64,000 bases of DNA from an uncultured Hyphomicrobiales bacterium (GCA_903930435.1 CAIYYN010000005.1:1-64000); one strand, 5' to 3'. Shown: positions 39,269 to 49,204, counted from the stretch's first letter. Numbers and translations are program-made. The notes: generated by a model from the letters alone, not told the origin.

Positions 39269-40135
39269 TCAGCGCACTGCAGTCGCATGCGCCCAGTCCC
39301 AATAGAGAGCACGCGCCTTCTGGGCGATCGGGCCATAGGCGAATGTCTTGTCGTCGAAGGCAGTCACGGGCATCACCTTGGCGTAATTGCCGGTTGAGAA
39401 GATCTCGTCGGCAGCACGGAAATCCTCGATCCTGAGTGTCGTCTCGTGCACGGGTACGCCGGCATCGCGCAGCAAGCCGATCACGCGCAAACGGGTAATG
39501 CCGGCGAGGAACGTCCCGTTCGGGATTGGCGTGAAGACCTCGCCGTCCTTGACCATGAAGGCGTTCGACGAGGAAAATTCCGCCACATTGCCGTTGGCGT
39601 CGCAGGCAAGCGCATTGTTGAAGCCCTTGGCGCGGGCTTCGCGCACCATGCGGGCGCTGTTGGGATAGAGACAGGCGGCCTTGGCATTGGAGATCGCGGT
39701 CTCAATTGTCGGACGCCGGAAACGGGTCGTCGTGATCGTGAAGCCGGTAGGTGCCGACATCGGCATTGCCTCAAGGCTGAGGGCGAACCGGGTCGTTGAT
39801 GCATCCGGCACGATCATGCCGGCATCGCCTTCATCCGCCCAGTAAAGTGGACGAATGAACACTGCCATATCAGCAGGAAAATGCTTCAGCCCATCACGGG
39901 TCAGGCCAATGATTTCTTCGGCGGTCAGCGTCGGTTCCAAGCCCATCGCACGAGCGCTGGCGTTGACGCGTTCGGCATGACGCGGCAGATCCGGGGCTAT
40001 TCCTTCAAATGACCGGCAACCGTCGAAAACCATTGACCCGAGCCATCCGCCATGGTTCGCAGCGCCCAGGATCCGGGTATTGCCCTCATGCCATTCGCCT
40101 TCGAAATAGGTCCACATCAACCGATTATTGCTCAT
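39269..40135 (-). CDS. class IV aminotransferase (branched-chain type)
   Basis: PLP enzyme related to branched-chain amino acid aminotransferases (IlvE). About 288 residues from the ATG at 40135 (MSNNRLMWTYFEGEWHEG); an ATG at 40180 in frame is the alternative. Features: GSMVFDGCRSFEGIAPDLPRHAERVNASARAMG, then a central YPNSARMVREARAKGFNNALACDANGNVAEFSSSNAFMVKDG that contains the cofactor-binding region, and GTFLAGITR. Substrate is probably a branched-chain or D-amino acid, not resolvable here. An inverted repeat CCTTTCGTTGAAAGG (about 40161-40175) lies between the two possible starts. Confidence 0.88.
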   Translation of the reverse strand: MSNNRLMWTYFEGEWHEGNTRILGAANHGGWLGSMVFDGCRSFEGIAPDLPRHAERVNASARAMGLEPTLTAEEIIGLTRDGLKHFPADMAVFIRPLYWADEGDAGMIVPDASTTRFALSLEAMPMSAPTGFTITTTRFRRPTIETAISNAKAACLYPNSARMVREARAKGFNNALACDANGNVAEFSSSNAFMVKDGEVFTPIPNGTFLAGITRLRVIGLLRDAGVPVHETTLRIEDFRAADEIFSTGNYAKVMPVTAFDDKTFAYGPIAQKARALYWDWAHATAVR

Positions 40136-40215
40136 CTGACACGCGTCTTTCCCAATGAACCCTTTCGTTGAAAGGGCCATATTTTGAGGCCGACGGCAAC
40201 CGGTCTGCGTGAATA

Positions 40216-41709
40216 TTATCGTTTGATGCGACGCCCGTTGACGACGCCCTCAACCGTGAGTGCCAATCCGGTCATCGTGCGGTCAAGATGGCGGGCACGC
40301 CAACCCAGCAGTTTCTCGGCATAGGCAAGCCTTGTGTCGCGATAGGCCGGATCGTCCGCGACATTGACCAGCTCGTTCGGATCCACGGTCAGATCAAACA
40401 ACACAGGCGGCAATCCGGCAAAATGCACATATTTGAACGCCGTATCGCGCAAGGAGGCCAGTGAGCAGGCATCCATGTCCAGACCCAGTTCAGCCTGGGC
40501 CTTGCCGGAGACAACGTCACGAAAATCATACTCAAAATGCGCTTCAGTTCGTAGCAGTGGCGCGCTTTCACCGATGACATAGGGTTTCAGTGACATGCCA
40601 TCGAGATGATCGGGGACATCTGCGCCGATCAGGTCGAGAATGGTCGGGAATAGATCGATGCTTTCGGTAAAATCGCTCACGACTGCGCCACCGACGATTT
40701 CGCCGACCGATGAAGGCGCACGGATGATCAGCGGGATATGATAGCTCTGGTCGTAGAAGCCGAGCTTGCCCCAGAGGTGATGATCGCCCAATTGCTCGCC
40801 GTGGTCAGACGTCAGCACGATGATCGTGTCGTCCCATGCACCGGCGGCTTCCAACATTCCACGCACACGCCCGATCTGCGCATCGACTTCCGAGACCATG
40901 CCCCAGTAGGTCGCGCGCATCTGGCGTTCATCCCGTTCGCTTAATCCGGCTTTCTGCCGTTCATCGGCAAAGGCCAGATAGGGATGATGCAGCGCACCAG
41001 AGGCACCCTTGGCACGGCGATTAAAGTCTGGTCCTGCATCCGGCGAATACATGGTCGCATAGGGTTCCGGCACCACGAATGGCGGGTGCGGGCTGAGGAA
41101 TGAGAGATGCCCAAACCAGGGCTGTCGTTGCTCCGACAGCCACTTGCCGAACTCGGTCGCGAGATAGGCCGTCTGGGTTTCCTCGGCTGAGAACTTCGGT
41201 GGCTTGCCCCAGTAAGCAGGCTCATCATCTGAGGGCAGGAAAATCTCGCGCCAGTTCGAAGCAATCGTGTGACCGCGTGAGCCAAGCCACGACAGCCACT
41301 GACCCGGATACTCCGGCAGGTGCACGCGAACCGACATGCCCGGCAGGATGCCTTCATATGTCTTCAGCCAGGGATCCGCCGGAGAGGTCGTTCGGGGATC
41401 AACGCCAATATCCGTATAGCCGAACAATGTCGGGTCATAGCCGAGTGCGCGGACAGCTTGCGCAATGGTCAGGTGACGCCTGTCGAGCGGCGTGCCGTTC
41501 ATCACGACACGATTGGTCATCTGATAAAGGCCGGTATAGAGGCAGGCGCGCGCAGGCGAACAGGGCGCGGCCTGTGCGTAGTGTCGCGCAAAACGCACGC
41601 CTTCCTGCGCAAGCCGGTCAATATGGGGGGTTTTGACAACCGGGTGTCCGGCGCAGCCAAGGCTATCGGCACGCCATTGATCGGCAGTGATCAGGAGGAC
41701 ATTGGTCAT
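40216..41709 (-). CDS. sulfatase (type I, formylglycine-dependent)
   Basis: Arylsulfatase-like hydrolase of 497 residues. The start MTNVLLITADQWRADSLG is typical, the metal-binding Asp-Gln pair being part of it. The formylglycine motif CSPAR with Cys50 (PCSPARACLYTG) marks an active enzyme after modification. Later VLTSDHGEQLGDHHLWGKLGFYDQSYHIPLIIRAP supplies further metal and substrate residues. No signal peptide seen, so it is probably cytoplasmic and may act on choline sulfate-like or other small sulfate esters; substrate is not resolved. Confidence 0.9.
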   Translation of the reverse strand: MTNVLLITADQWRADSLGCAGHPVVKTPHIDRLAQEGVRFARHYAQAAPCSPARACLYTGLYQMTNRVVMNGTPLDRRHLTIAQAVRALGYDPTLFGYTDIGVDPRTTSPADPWLKTYEGILPGMSVRVHLPEYPGQWLSWLGSRGHTIASNWREIFLPSDDEPAYWGKPPKFSAEETQTAYLATEFGKWLSEQRQPWFGHLSFLSPHPPFVVPEPYATMYSPDAGPDFNRRAKGASGALHHPYLAFADERQKAGLSERDERQMRATYWGMVSEVDAQIGRVRGMLEAAGAWDDTIIVLTSDHGEQLGDHHLWGKLGFYDQSYHIPLIIRAPSSVGEIVGGAVVSDFTESIDLFPTILDLIGADVPDHLDGMSLKPYVIGESAPLLRTEAHFEYDFRDVVSGKAQAELGLDMDACSLASLRDTAFKYVHFAGLPPVLFDLTVDPNELVNVADDPAYRDTRLAYAEKLLGWRARHLDRTMTGLALTVEGVVNGRRIKR

Positions 41710-41766
41710 GATGGGGTCAGGGCTTCCGGTACAGTGCTACGCTGGATCGCCCGACCAGGTCAGACA

Positions 41767-42780
41767 TCAGCCAAGGCTCCGCAGGGGCGCTGGCTTCGTG
41801 TAGATCTTGAGACGACCATCCTTCATGATGTCTTCCCCGCCGAGCGGCGCAAGGCTGAGCGTGCGGCGACGGAACTCGGCGACCAGCGGCTCGCGCTCCT
41901 TGATATGACACCATTCTTCGTAAGGGATCGGGTCGCCGATCCGCACAAAAAGCCGTGTTCCCATGCGGCGGACAGTCTCGCGGAACAGAAGCGAATAGCG
42001 CAGTGTCATCGACAGATGGGAGGCAAGCTGGAAAAGCCGACTATTCTGGCCTTCAAAGAAAACCGGCACAACGGTTGCTTTCGACCCCATCGCCAGCTTG
42101 CCGGTGAAGGGAGCCCACGGCAGATCAAGCGCCGGACCTTCGAGCGGCTTGTCGGCTGTCGAGATCCCGCCTGCCGGAAAAATACCGATGGCATTGCCCG
42201 CGTGCAGCCACTTTTGCGCCAGCATGCGCGACTTCAAGGTCGTTTCCTGGGCTTCCCGGGTCTCGCCAAAGTCGATCGGGAGCAGATGGTCGCGGGATTC
42301 CGGCAGTTTGCACAGGACACCAGCCGCCAGAACCTTCACATCGGGCCGGGCCTTCATGGCAAGCCAGGCAAGCGTCACGCCATCGAGCACGCCGTAGGGA
42401 TGATTGGCAACGAACAAGACCGGGCCTTGCTTGGGAACCTTGGCCAATTGCGCACGGTCGTAGACAACATCCAGCGCCAACATGCGGATGGCCATATCGA
42501 AGAAGCTTTCGCCGCGCGCGATCGCCGCCCGGCCCTCCAGATAGCTCTTCTTCAGCTTGCGTTGGCCACCGACAAATTCGATTGTCTTGATAACAGCGCG
42601 CGTGAGGACCGGTTGGTCGGACGTCGCATAACTGAACTTGACCGCATCAGGTTTGGGTCTCAACGGCAAATGAGCGCGCATGAATCGCGTGATGCTCCGC
42701 ATCTTGTGGGCGCCGGCCTGAACGACGGCTTTCGATCGACCCGGCCCTTTCGAACTCTTCTTGGGAAGTGCGATCTTCAT
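41767..42780 (-). CDS. PlsC-like phospholipid/glycerol acyltransferase
   Basis: 337 residues from the ATG at 42780; the frame is open another 37 codons. Acyltransferase signature NHPYGVLDG in VLFVANHPYGVLDGVTLAWLA, followed by GIFPAGGISTADK (second substrate block) and VVPVFFEGQNSR. It belongs to the lysophospholipid acyltransferase group often found in alphaproteobacteria; the substrate is not resolvable. The N-terminus is basic and there is no clear membrane helix. It lies 57 bp upstream of the sulfatase on the same strand, and may share a transcript with it. Confidence 0.8.
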   Translation of the reverse strand: MKIALPKKSSKGPGRSKAVVQAGAHKMRSITRFMRAHLPLRPKPDAVKFSYATSDQPVLTRAVIKTIEFVGGQRKLKKSYLEGRAAIARGESFFDMAIRMLALDVVYDRAQLAKVPKQGPVLFVANHPYGVLDGVTLAWLAMKARPDVKVLAAGVLCKLPESRDHLLPIDFGETREAQETTLKSRMLAQKWLHAGNAIGIFPAGGISTADKPLEGPALDLPWAPFTGKLAMGSKATVVPVFFEGQNSRLFQLASHLSMTLRYSLLFRETVRRMGTRLFVRIGDPIPYEEWCHIKEREPLVAEFRRRTLSLAPLGGEDIMKDGRLKIYTKPAPLRSLG

Positions 42781-42961
42781 AGAACTGTCACCCGACACTT
42801 TCATGACAACGCCGCATAACAAAATCCGACGCCGAACCCAGCCATATCTAGCACGAAGCCGAGCAACACACAAAGGCGCGACCTGCGTCATGCAACGTCA
42901 TTTTAACATATTAACAAGGGAATATATTTCCATTCAGACGTTCGGAATGTTGATCCGGCAT

Positions 42962-43828
42962 TCAGTCGTCATCTTCTGTCGCATCATCACGCAGCGGCGG
43001 CTCCTTGCCTGACATATAATCCGTCGGGGTCTTTGACTCTGCAGATGATTTTCCGATTTCACCCGGCATCGGCTGCGGCCCTTCACCGAACGGGGTTCCC
43101 TTTGGCTTGATCGAACTGGTGAACGTTGGCAGCAGATCACCCGCCGGACCATCCTTCAACCCACCCGCCTTGCAAACCCGCCTGTGTGTGCGTTGGCGAG
43201 ATGCCAGGTCCAGGTGAAAATGATCATGATGATCAGAGTTATAGTCGGGTCCGAGGGCCGTGTTGAAGATCTGGCAGCTTTCATCGCCAACGATGCGCAG
43301 GAACTGGCGGACCACCGGATCCGGCGAATTCCAGTCGCGGCCAATGACGATATCGTGTCCATCGGCGAACCGGAAACCGCCGACATCAACGGCATTCATG
43401 TAGGAATGTTCGGACATGTAGCTGACATGCGCGATGGTGCGACAGCTATAGGTCCCGAGCAACTTCAGGCCAACAATTCGTTGACCAAACAAGGACATGG
43501 CGTTTGGCTGGACGACCCGTTCGAGCCAGTCATCGGTTGCGGCAATCATCGGACAATTGAGTTCTGCCGTCTCTGACAGGGCAACTTCGCCATTCTCGAA
43601 GGCATGCACCTTGAAGGGGTGGTCGGCACCGCAGCCGTTGTGTCCGTCGACTTCGGGGATCGGCGTGATCGCGTCGCTGGCCTTGACCCGACCGGAGGCG
43701 ATACACTGGGCCTCGGCTTCATGGCGCCATTGGGCACGTCCGCCACCGCCGAAGTCGAACAGGCCGCAGCCCGTCAACAGGAGCGAAATCAACGCGATAA
43801 CAAACGCAGGTACACTTAGGCGCATCAT
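42962..43828 (-). CDS. extensin-like lipoprotein
   Basis: 288 residues. The hydrophobic N-terminus ends in a lipobox LLTGC (Cys21), so it is a lipoprotein. The core is an Extensin-like_C domain: CGADHPFKVHAFENGEVALSETAELNCPMIAATDDWLERVV, then VSYMSEHSYMNAVDVGGFRFADG, and SDHHDHFHLDLA, a metal-site-like HDHFH pattern as in M15-type peptidases. A peptidoglycan-related hydrolytic or binding role is likely, but the exact reaction is not known for this family. Tail is Pro/Lys/Asp-rich. Two adjacent ATGs (43828, 43825) are both possible starts. Confidence 0.85.
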   Translation of the reverse strand: MMRLSVPAFVIALISLLLTGCGLFDFGGGGRAQWRHEAEAQCIASGRVKASDAITPIPEVDGHNGCGADHPFKVHAFENGEVALSETAELNCPMIAATDDWLERVVQPNAMSLFGQRIVGLKLLGTYSCRTIAHVSYMSEHSYMNAVDVGGFRFADGHDIVIGRDWNSPDPVVRQFLRIVGDESCQIFNTALGPDYNSDHHDHFHLDLASRQRTHRRVCKAGGLKDGPAGDLLPTFTSSIKPKGTPFGEGPQPMPGEIGKSSAESKTPTDYMSGKEPPLRDDATEDDD

Positions 43829-43921
43829 GCGGTTAAATGTCGCGCAAAATGGAAAAGGCTTCGTTAAGCCTGATCGGCGAATTCGGGAAAAAGATCAGTT
43901 CAAAGAATGATATGAGAACGC

Positions 43922-44944
43922 ATGACCCTGTTTGATTCGTTCCGCACAACTGCGGTTTCTGCTGCCCTTGTTGCGCTGGTCCTGCTCGCCCCCGCCACAC
44001 CCGCTCGTGCCGCCGAAGCCGGAGGTCCGATATGCCCTGCGCCATCGCGGGCTGATGAAAAGCTCGTGCACAAGGGGATAGCCGCCGCTCATGTCCCCGT
44101 ACCCGATTATGGCACCATCCCCGCGCAGCCGATCCCCGATGCACTGCGTGGATCGATCCGCCGGGTGGAACTGCCCGCTGGCCTGAAGCTCGTCGCGCTC
44201 ACATTCGACCTCTGCGAGACACCCAACGAGGTCGCCGGATACGACGGGCAGATCTTCGATATCCTCAGACAGGCGCATATCCCGGCAACATTCTTCTCGG
44301 GCGGACACTGGGCCGAGACCCACGTGGACCGGTTCGGCGAAATCGCCAACTCCGCGCAATTCGAGGTGGGCAACCATACCTGGACCCATGCCAATCTCAG
44401 GACCGTTGATGCGGAGAAACTGAAGCGCGAGATCTATGCGCCGATCGCCGCGTTCGCCGAGGTCGCAGCCCAATCGCAATGTGTCAGTCCGAACGCGCCG
44501 CCGCGCCCGCGTCCGACCCTGTTCCGTTTTCCGTTCGGGGCCTGCAATCCCGCCAGCATGCAGGCGGTAAATGACGCCGGAATGCTGGCAATTCAATGGG
44601 ATGTGTCCGCCGACGATGCCTCGCCATTTCGGACCGCCGACATGATCGTGCATGATGCCTTACCCGCTATTAAACCGGGCTCGATCATCCTGGCGCACGC
44701 CAATGGGCGCGGCTATCACACCGGCGACGCGCTTCCACGCATCATCGCGGGACTGAAAGCGCGCGGCTTCCAGTTTGTGACCGTGAGCGAGTTGCTGGCG
44801 GCGGGAAAGCCTGTCATCGCCAGCACTTGCTACGACTTCAAGCCCGGCGATACCGACAAATACGACAGTTGGGGCCTGCCGAAGCGGGTTGTCGCACCCT
44901 TGCCGGCCGGGCAGCCCGCCAAGGCTACCACTCAAGTCAATTAA
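43922..44944 (+). CDS. polysaccharide deacetylase (NodB-like)
   Basis: 340 residues with a signal peptide (to about ARAAEA, residue 32). NodB homology domain: first motif LTFDLCETPNE, where the usual second Asp of TFDD is replaced by Leu; second motif GNHTWTHANLRT with the two His ligands; FRFPFGACN; ILAHANGRGYHTGDALP. The altered first motif is also found in some proteobacterial deacetylases with the TFDxC form. It probably acts on an N-acetylated periplasmic sugar polymer. It reads divergently from the extensin-like gene, 93 bp apart. Confidence 0.87.
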   Translation: MTLFDSFRTTAVSAALVALVLLAPATPARAAEAGGPICPAPSRADEKLVHKGIAAAHVPVPDYGTIPAQPIPDALRGSIRRVELPAGLKLVALTFDLCETPNEVAGYDGQIFDILRQAHIPATFFSGGHWAETHVDRFGEIANSAQFEVGNHTWTHANLRTVDAEKLKREIYAPIAAFAEVAAQSQCVSPNAPPRPRPTLFRFPFGACNPASMQAVNDAGMLAIQWDVSADDASPFRTADMIVHDALPAIKPGSIILAHANGRGYHTGDALPRIIAGLKARGFQFVTVSELLAAGKPVIASTCYDFKPGDTDKYDSWGLPKRVVAPLPAGQPAKATTQVN

Positions 44945-44970
44945 CATATTTAAAACAATAAGTTAATCAT

Positions 44971-45456
44971 ATGGCGATACCGTTTCGGCAGATGACTTAC
45001 GATCTCGGCATATGCTCCCTGACGGAAGGCACGCCGGATGCGGACGCTTTGGGCGCGCTTCTGGCCGGTATCGATCCCTGGAAAGCCCACGGCCGCCCTG
45101 CCAGCGTGATGGCAGACCGCTTCCGGCGAGCTGATCCGAGCGCGGGACGCTTCGCCATTCGGGCTGAGGGCGAGATCGTCGGCGCAGTTGTCGTCCGCTT
45201 TCCCTTCCTGCGCGGTGCCTATCTGGAAACACTGGGCCTTGCAGAGACGGCACGCGGGCGCGGTATCGGGCGAGCGATCATCGAGTGGATGGAGCAGGAA
45301 ATCGCCGGTGAAGCTGCAAACCTCTGGCTCTGCGTCACCGACTGGAACGAAGCCGCACGGAGATTCTATCGGGCAAACGGGTTCGCCGAGGTAGGGTTGT
45401 TACCGGACCTGTCCGTCGAAGGCATGACCGAGGTGTTCATGCGGAAGCAGTTGTAA
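44971..45456 (+). CDS. GNAT family N-acetyltransferase
   Basis: 161 residues. Acetyl-CoA motif A is LGLAETARGRGIGRAIIEWMEQ, with the RGRGIG pyrophosphate loop. Motif B region is LWLCVTDWNEAARRFYRANGFAEVG. N-terminus contains the substrate-side strands EGEIVGAVVVRFPF. Substrate unknown. It starts 26 bp after the deacetylase gene on the same strand and may share its transcript, though the functional link is not evident. Confidence 0.88.
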   Translation: MAIPFRQMTYDLGICSLTEGTPDADALGALLAGIDPWKAHGRPASVMADRFRRADPSAGRFAIRAEGEIVGAVVVRFPFLRGAYLETLGLAETARGRGIGRAIIEWMEQEIAGEAANLWLCVTDWNEAARRFYRANGFAEVGLLPDLSVEGMTEVFMRKQL

Positions 45457-45747
45457 TCTCGGCATTCCTGAAAACGTCAGCCAACATGTCAACTTGTCAG
45501 CCCGGACGCACGGTCGTAGTCGACCTCGAAGGATTGCACGTTACTCGTGTTCATCCCTCCTCCACACACTATCAACTTCGGTCTCGAGCTTGGTCGCAAA
45601 AAAGGCCGTGCTGACTCGTCCAAACGTTCCTTCGACTACCCGAACAGGAATCCGTAATGGATCGCCCGACCGGTTCGTAATTCCATTGTGAACAAAAATA
45701 ACAACCATAAGTTTAAAAAATATCACGTCACTATGTGTGTAACAACC
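45457..45747. other. intergenic stretch, possible gene remnant
   Basis: 291 bp between GNAT and the orphan hypothetical gene (convergent). A short minus-strand frame at 45541-45726 has a plausible C-terminal segment but no start signal, no recognised homology and no partner; it may be a decayed fragment. Base composition falls from GC-rich to AT-rich through it, marking the left border of an AT-rich island. Confidence 0.35.
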
Positions 45748-46446
45748 CTATTCAGGGCCTTTATATTTATTGTCTGCAAATGCACGGAGATTGTTGGCAA
45801 GTCGGAAGCGACTATGATTGCGGACAAATTCTGGATTTCGGCAGCGACGAGAATTAATCAAAAGCGTATTATTTCGTATTCCTATAATATTCAAGCTTGT
45901 TTTTTCGAATGGATCGATCGGCTTTGCAGATACACCTCGAACGGTGATACTTTGATGGATAAATCTTGGATTGTAATCGTCGAAGCCACCAACAAAATGC
46001 CAGTAAGCTTTTTTGCGGCGCGATACAATCGTCTGACCAAAAAAAATGCCCAAATCGAACAAGAAATTCAGAACTCTGTGGTCGGCGTCCCAGGGACCTG
46101 TATAGTTATAAAAGACATGTCTTGCGTCACTATTATCGAAGTCGATACTGATTGCAGGGGGCAAAGCAAGAATATGGTCCGCAAGCCAGCAAGAAATTCC
46201 GATTATCGCTTCATTGGAGAAATCGACGGCTACTCCAAATTCGCCGAAAAATTGTCGCAAGCAATCTATTCTGGCCTCCGCGTTGGACAAAAAATAGTCT
46301 CGATTTTCTTGGAATGCATCGGTAGACAGGGCGAGTATGTGCGCCCAATGTGGTGGGTTGTACAAAGGATAATTGGCGATCAGAGTCGCGATCTTTATTT
46401 CTTCGTTTGTCGGCGGTGATTTTATTTTTTTCCAAAAGGCAAACAT
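45748..46446 (-). CDS. orphan hypothetical protein in an AT-rich island
   Basis: 232 residues, cytoplasmic by appearance, AT-rich with rare-codon-like usage compared with neighbours. AGGAG lies 7 nt upstream of the ATG at 46446. The middle DHRVLNFLFDLGIFFGQTIVSRRKKAYWHFVGGF resembles a helix-turn segment seen in several small immunity-like or DUF-type proteins, but I cannot name a family. The rest (ATLIANYPLYNPPHWAHILALSTDAF, GISCWLADHILALPP) is a mixed alpha/beta sequence. The surrounding 45.5-46.7 kb is also AT-rich, so acquisition by transfer is likely. No toxin or secretion gene is next to it. Confidence 0.65.
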   Translation of the reverse strand: MFAFWKKIKSPPTNEEIKIATLIANYPLYNPPHWAHILALSTDAFQENRDYFLSNAEARIDCLRQFFGEFGVAVDFSNEAIIGISCWLADHILALPPAISIDFDNSDARHVFYNYTGPWDADHRVLNFLFDLGIFFGQTIVSRRKKAYWHFVGGFDDYNPRFIHQSITVRGVSAKPIDPFEKTSLNIIGIRNNTLLINSRRCRNPEFVRNHSRFRLANNLRAFADNKYKGPE

Positions 46447-46690
46447 CGCACAACTCCTTTTAAATCACGATACAAAATCAAACAACACCGGTCAACAAAA
46501 ACAATAAATAAGATCATTAAACGAAAAATGGCAGATAAACGAACACCTTATGGTGCCATAACAGCTAGTGGATTACTAATATATTCTGCTGGCAATTCAA
46601 TTCAGCAGACAGATCCAGCAGTAAACGCAAAGGGGTCACTGTACGCGAGCCCCATAACTGGGAAAAAATATTCCATATAGTGCATTCAAT

Positions 46691-47302
46691 TCAATACCCT
46701 TTGATCATCTGATCGAACTTCGGCTTCACTTCAGCCAACGCCTTGTCATTCTGGGCAGAGAGCGTCACTTCGACGCTATAGGTCTGGCCGTCGGCATCCT
46801 TGTCAAGGAAACGGGTTTCGACGAGCGTATTGCGGACCTTCAGATCCGGGACGATCAACTTGAAGAGCTTGACCGGGCCGCCCAATCGCGGGTTGTCAAT
46901 TGGCGGCAGCGGCAGGATCGTGACATCCTTGTGCTCCTGCTTCAGATTATCCTGATCGCGGTGAGTGAGCACGTCGGGTGCCGTCTTCGCGCGATTGGGT
47001 GTTGTCTGCACCGTAATGGCCTGGGGAGCGGTATCGAAGGTCTTGCCCTTCTGCACATAGATCACGCGGCCCTGCTTGGCCTCAGCGGTGCGGTCTTCAA
47101 CCCAGCCGTCGGGCGCGCGCAGGCTGGCGCGTAGTTGCGGGCATATCTGCTTCGTCCGCCCATGCACACAGACGAACAGCACCTTTTGGACGTCAGCCCT
47201 GGCGGGCGAAGTCGCCTCGCCGGTTTCGACTAACCCGGCAATCGCTGAAATGGCGGCGAGCATCACTGCTTTTGACTTGAGAGAGCGACCAGACCCGATC
47301 AT
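46691..47302 (-). CDS. exported hypothetical protein
   Basis: 203 residues from the ATG at 47302; the frame is open 21 codons upstream. The N-terminus is basic then hydrophobic (SLKSKAVMLAAISAIAGL), ending in TSPARADVQKV: a signal peptide of about 38 residues. The mature part has VLFVCVHGRTKQICPQLRASLRAPDGW, where two cysteines could pair, and a C-terminal IVPDLKVRNTLVETRFLDKDADGQTYSVEVTLSAQ strand-rich segment. I do not recognise the family. It lies divergent from ettA, 220 bp apart. Confidence 0.7.
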   Translation of the reverse strand: MIGSGRSLKSKAVMLAAISAIAGLVETGEATSPARADVQKVLFVCVHGRTKQICPQLRASLRAPDGWVEDRTAEAKQGRVIYVQKGKTFDTAPQAITVQTTPNRAKTAPDVLTHRDQDNLKQEHKDVTILPLPPIDNPRLGGPVKLFKLIVPDLKVRNTLVETRFLDKDADGQTYSVEVTLSAQNDKALAEVKPKFDQMIKGY

Positions 47303-47522
47303 CGCCAGCGCCTTTGAAGGATTCGAAGAGTGTGTCCGGAAATGCAACACACCGCGCAGATGCATACACCATTGCGACGGAATTCATAGACTGTGATTAG
47401 ACCGTCTGGACGTGATTGCCGCCATTGCTCCGGCGACCAGCAACAGCTACATAAGCCGCAACATCACCCGCAGATATGTCTGCGCTGACCCCGTTACAAG
47501 TGACTTCCAAGGCGAGGCCCTC

Positions 47523-49193
47523 ATGGCTGCTTACGAATATATCTATTACATGCATGGCCTGTCGAAAGCCTATCCCGGCGGCAAGAAGGTTCTCGACAAT
47601 ATCCATCTCCAGTTCTTCCCCGATGCCAAGATCGGCATTCTCGGTGTCAACGGCTCCGGCAAGTCCACGCTCATGAAGATCATGGCCGGGATGGACAAGG
47701 AGTTTACTGGCGAGGCCTGGGCAGCCAAGGGCGCCACCGTCGGCTATCTGCATCAAGAACCACCGCTCGATCCCACACTCGACGTGCTTGGCAACGTCAT
47801 GCTCGGCGTCGCGCCGAAGACCGCCTTGCTGACCCGTTATAATGAGATCGCGGCCCAGGTTGCCGAAGAGTATACGGACGAATTGATGGAGGAGATGACC
47901 ACCCTCCAGGATCAGATCGACGCGCAGAACCTCTGGGATCTCGACAGCCAGGTCGAAATGGCGATGGACGCGCTGCGCGTTCCGCCGGGCGATTCCGATG
48001 TGACAAAGCTGTCGGGCGGTGAGCGCCGTCGTGTCGCACTTTGCCAGTTGCTGCTCTCCGAGCCAGACCTGCTGCTGCTCGACGAACCGACCAACCATCT
48101 GGACGCCGAATCCGTCTCCTGGCTCGAAACGCACCTGCGCAATTACAAGGGTGCCGTGCTGATCGTCACCCATGATCGCTACTTCCTTGACAATGTGACG
48201 AGCTGGATTCTCGAACTCGATCGCGGTCGAGGCATTCCCTACGAAGGCAATTATTCCGCCTGGCTGGTGCAGAAGCAGAAGCGCCTCATCCAGGAAAATC
48301 GCGACGAAGAAAGCCGCATGCGCCAGCTGGCGCGCGAGCAGGAATGGATTGCAGCGTCTCCCAAGGCCCGTCAGGCCAAGTCAAAGGCGCGTATCCAGCG
48401 CTACGAGGATCTCGTGGCACGCGCCAACGAGAAGGTCATCACTCCGACGCAGATCATCATCCCGGTTGCCGAACAGCTCGGCAAGAAGGTCATCGAATTC
48501 GAGGGGCTGTCCAAGAGCTATGGCGACCGGTTGCTGATCGACAATCTGACGTTCAAGCTACCGCCGGGTGGTATCGTCGGCGTCATCGGACCGAACGGCG
48601 CAGGCAAGACGACGCTGTTCCGCATGATCACCGGGCAGGAAAAGCCGGATTCCGGCACCATCACCATCGGCGACAGCGTGAAACTCGGTTATGTCGACCA
48701 GTCGCGTGATGCACTCGATCCGAACAAGACCGTCTGGGAAGAAATCTCGGGCGGCGCGGAAGTCTTCTATCTCGGCAACAAGCGCGAAATGAACAGCCGG
48801 GCCTATTGCGGCGCATTCAACTTCAAGGGCGGCGACCAGCAGAAGAAGATCGGCATGCTGTCAGGCGGTGAGCGCAACCGCGTGCATCTGGCCAAGATGC
48901 TGAAGGATGGTGCCAATCTGCTGCTGCTCGACGAACCGACCAACGATCTCGACGTCGAAACCCTGCGCGCGCTCGAAGAAGCGCTGGAAGACTACGCAGG
49001 CTGCGCCGTGGTCATCTCGCATGATCGCTGGTTCCTTGACCGTCTGGCAACGCATATCCTTGCCTATGAAGGCGACAGCCATGTCGAATGGTTCGAAGGC
49101 AACTTCCAGGACTATGAGGCCGACAAGCAACGCCGCCTCGGCATTGACGCAACCCAGCCGCACCGCATCCGGTACAAGCCACTGACGCGGTGA
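47523..49193 (+). CDS. ettA: energy-dependent translational throttle protein EttA (ABC-F)
   Basis: Cytoplasmic ABC-F ATPase that binds the ribosomal E site and gates elongation by the ATP/ADP ratio. From the ATG at 47523 the protein has 556 residues, normal for EttA. It has two ABC domains: GVNGSGKST with [11 protein letters not shown] and [11 protein letters not shown] in the first, GPNGAGKTT with [12 protein letters not shown] and [11 protein letters not shown] in the second. The two are joined by a P-site tRNA-interaction linker (about residues 240-320). The N-terminus [26 protein letters not shown] is typical. The frame is open 37 codons upstream, but the homologous start is the ATG at 47523. 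Confidence 0.95.
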   Translation: MAAYEYIYYMHGLSKAYPGGKKVLDNIHLQFFPDAKIGILGVNGSGKSTLMKIMAGMDKEFTGEAWAAKGATVGYLHQEPPLDPTLDVLGNVMLGVAPKTALLTRYNEIAAQVAEEYTDELMEEMTTLQDQIDAQNLWDLDSQVEMAMDALRVPPGDSDVTKLSGGERRRVALCQLLLSEPDLLLLDEPTNHLDAESVSWLETHLRNYKGAVLIVTHDRYFLDNVTSWILELDRGRGIPYEGNYSAWLVQKQKRLIQENRDEESRMRQLAREQEWIAASPKARQAKSKARIQRYEDLVARANEKVITPTQIIIPVAEQLGKKVIEFEGLSKSYGDRLLIDNLTFKLPPGGIVGVIGPNGAGKTTLFRMITGQEKPDSGTITIGDSVKLGYVDQSRDALDPNKTVWEEISGGAEVFYLGNKREMNSRAYCGAFNFKGGDQQKKIGMLSGGERNRVHLAKMLKDGANLLLLDEPTNDLDVETLRALEEALEDYAGCAVVISHDRWFLDRLATHILAYEGDSHVEWFEGNFQDYEADKQRRLGIDATQPHRIRYKPLTR

Positions 49194-49204
49194 GGAATGC
49201 TGAG

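Noticed and set aside
42900-42915. TTAAC-type pairs suggesting CtrA sites
   Set aside because: The spacing between TTAA blocks (4-5 bp here, 9-16 bp elsewhere) is not the 7 bp of the CtrA consensus.
45541-45726. Short minus-strand frame in the 45.5-46.7 kb island
   Set aside because: The segment looks somewhat coding-like but has no start signal and no family; it is only noted as a possible remnant.
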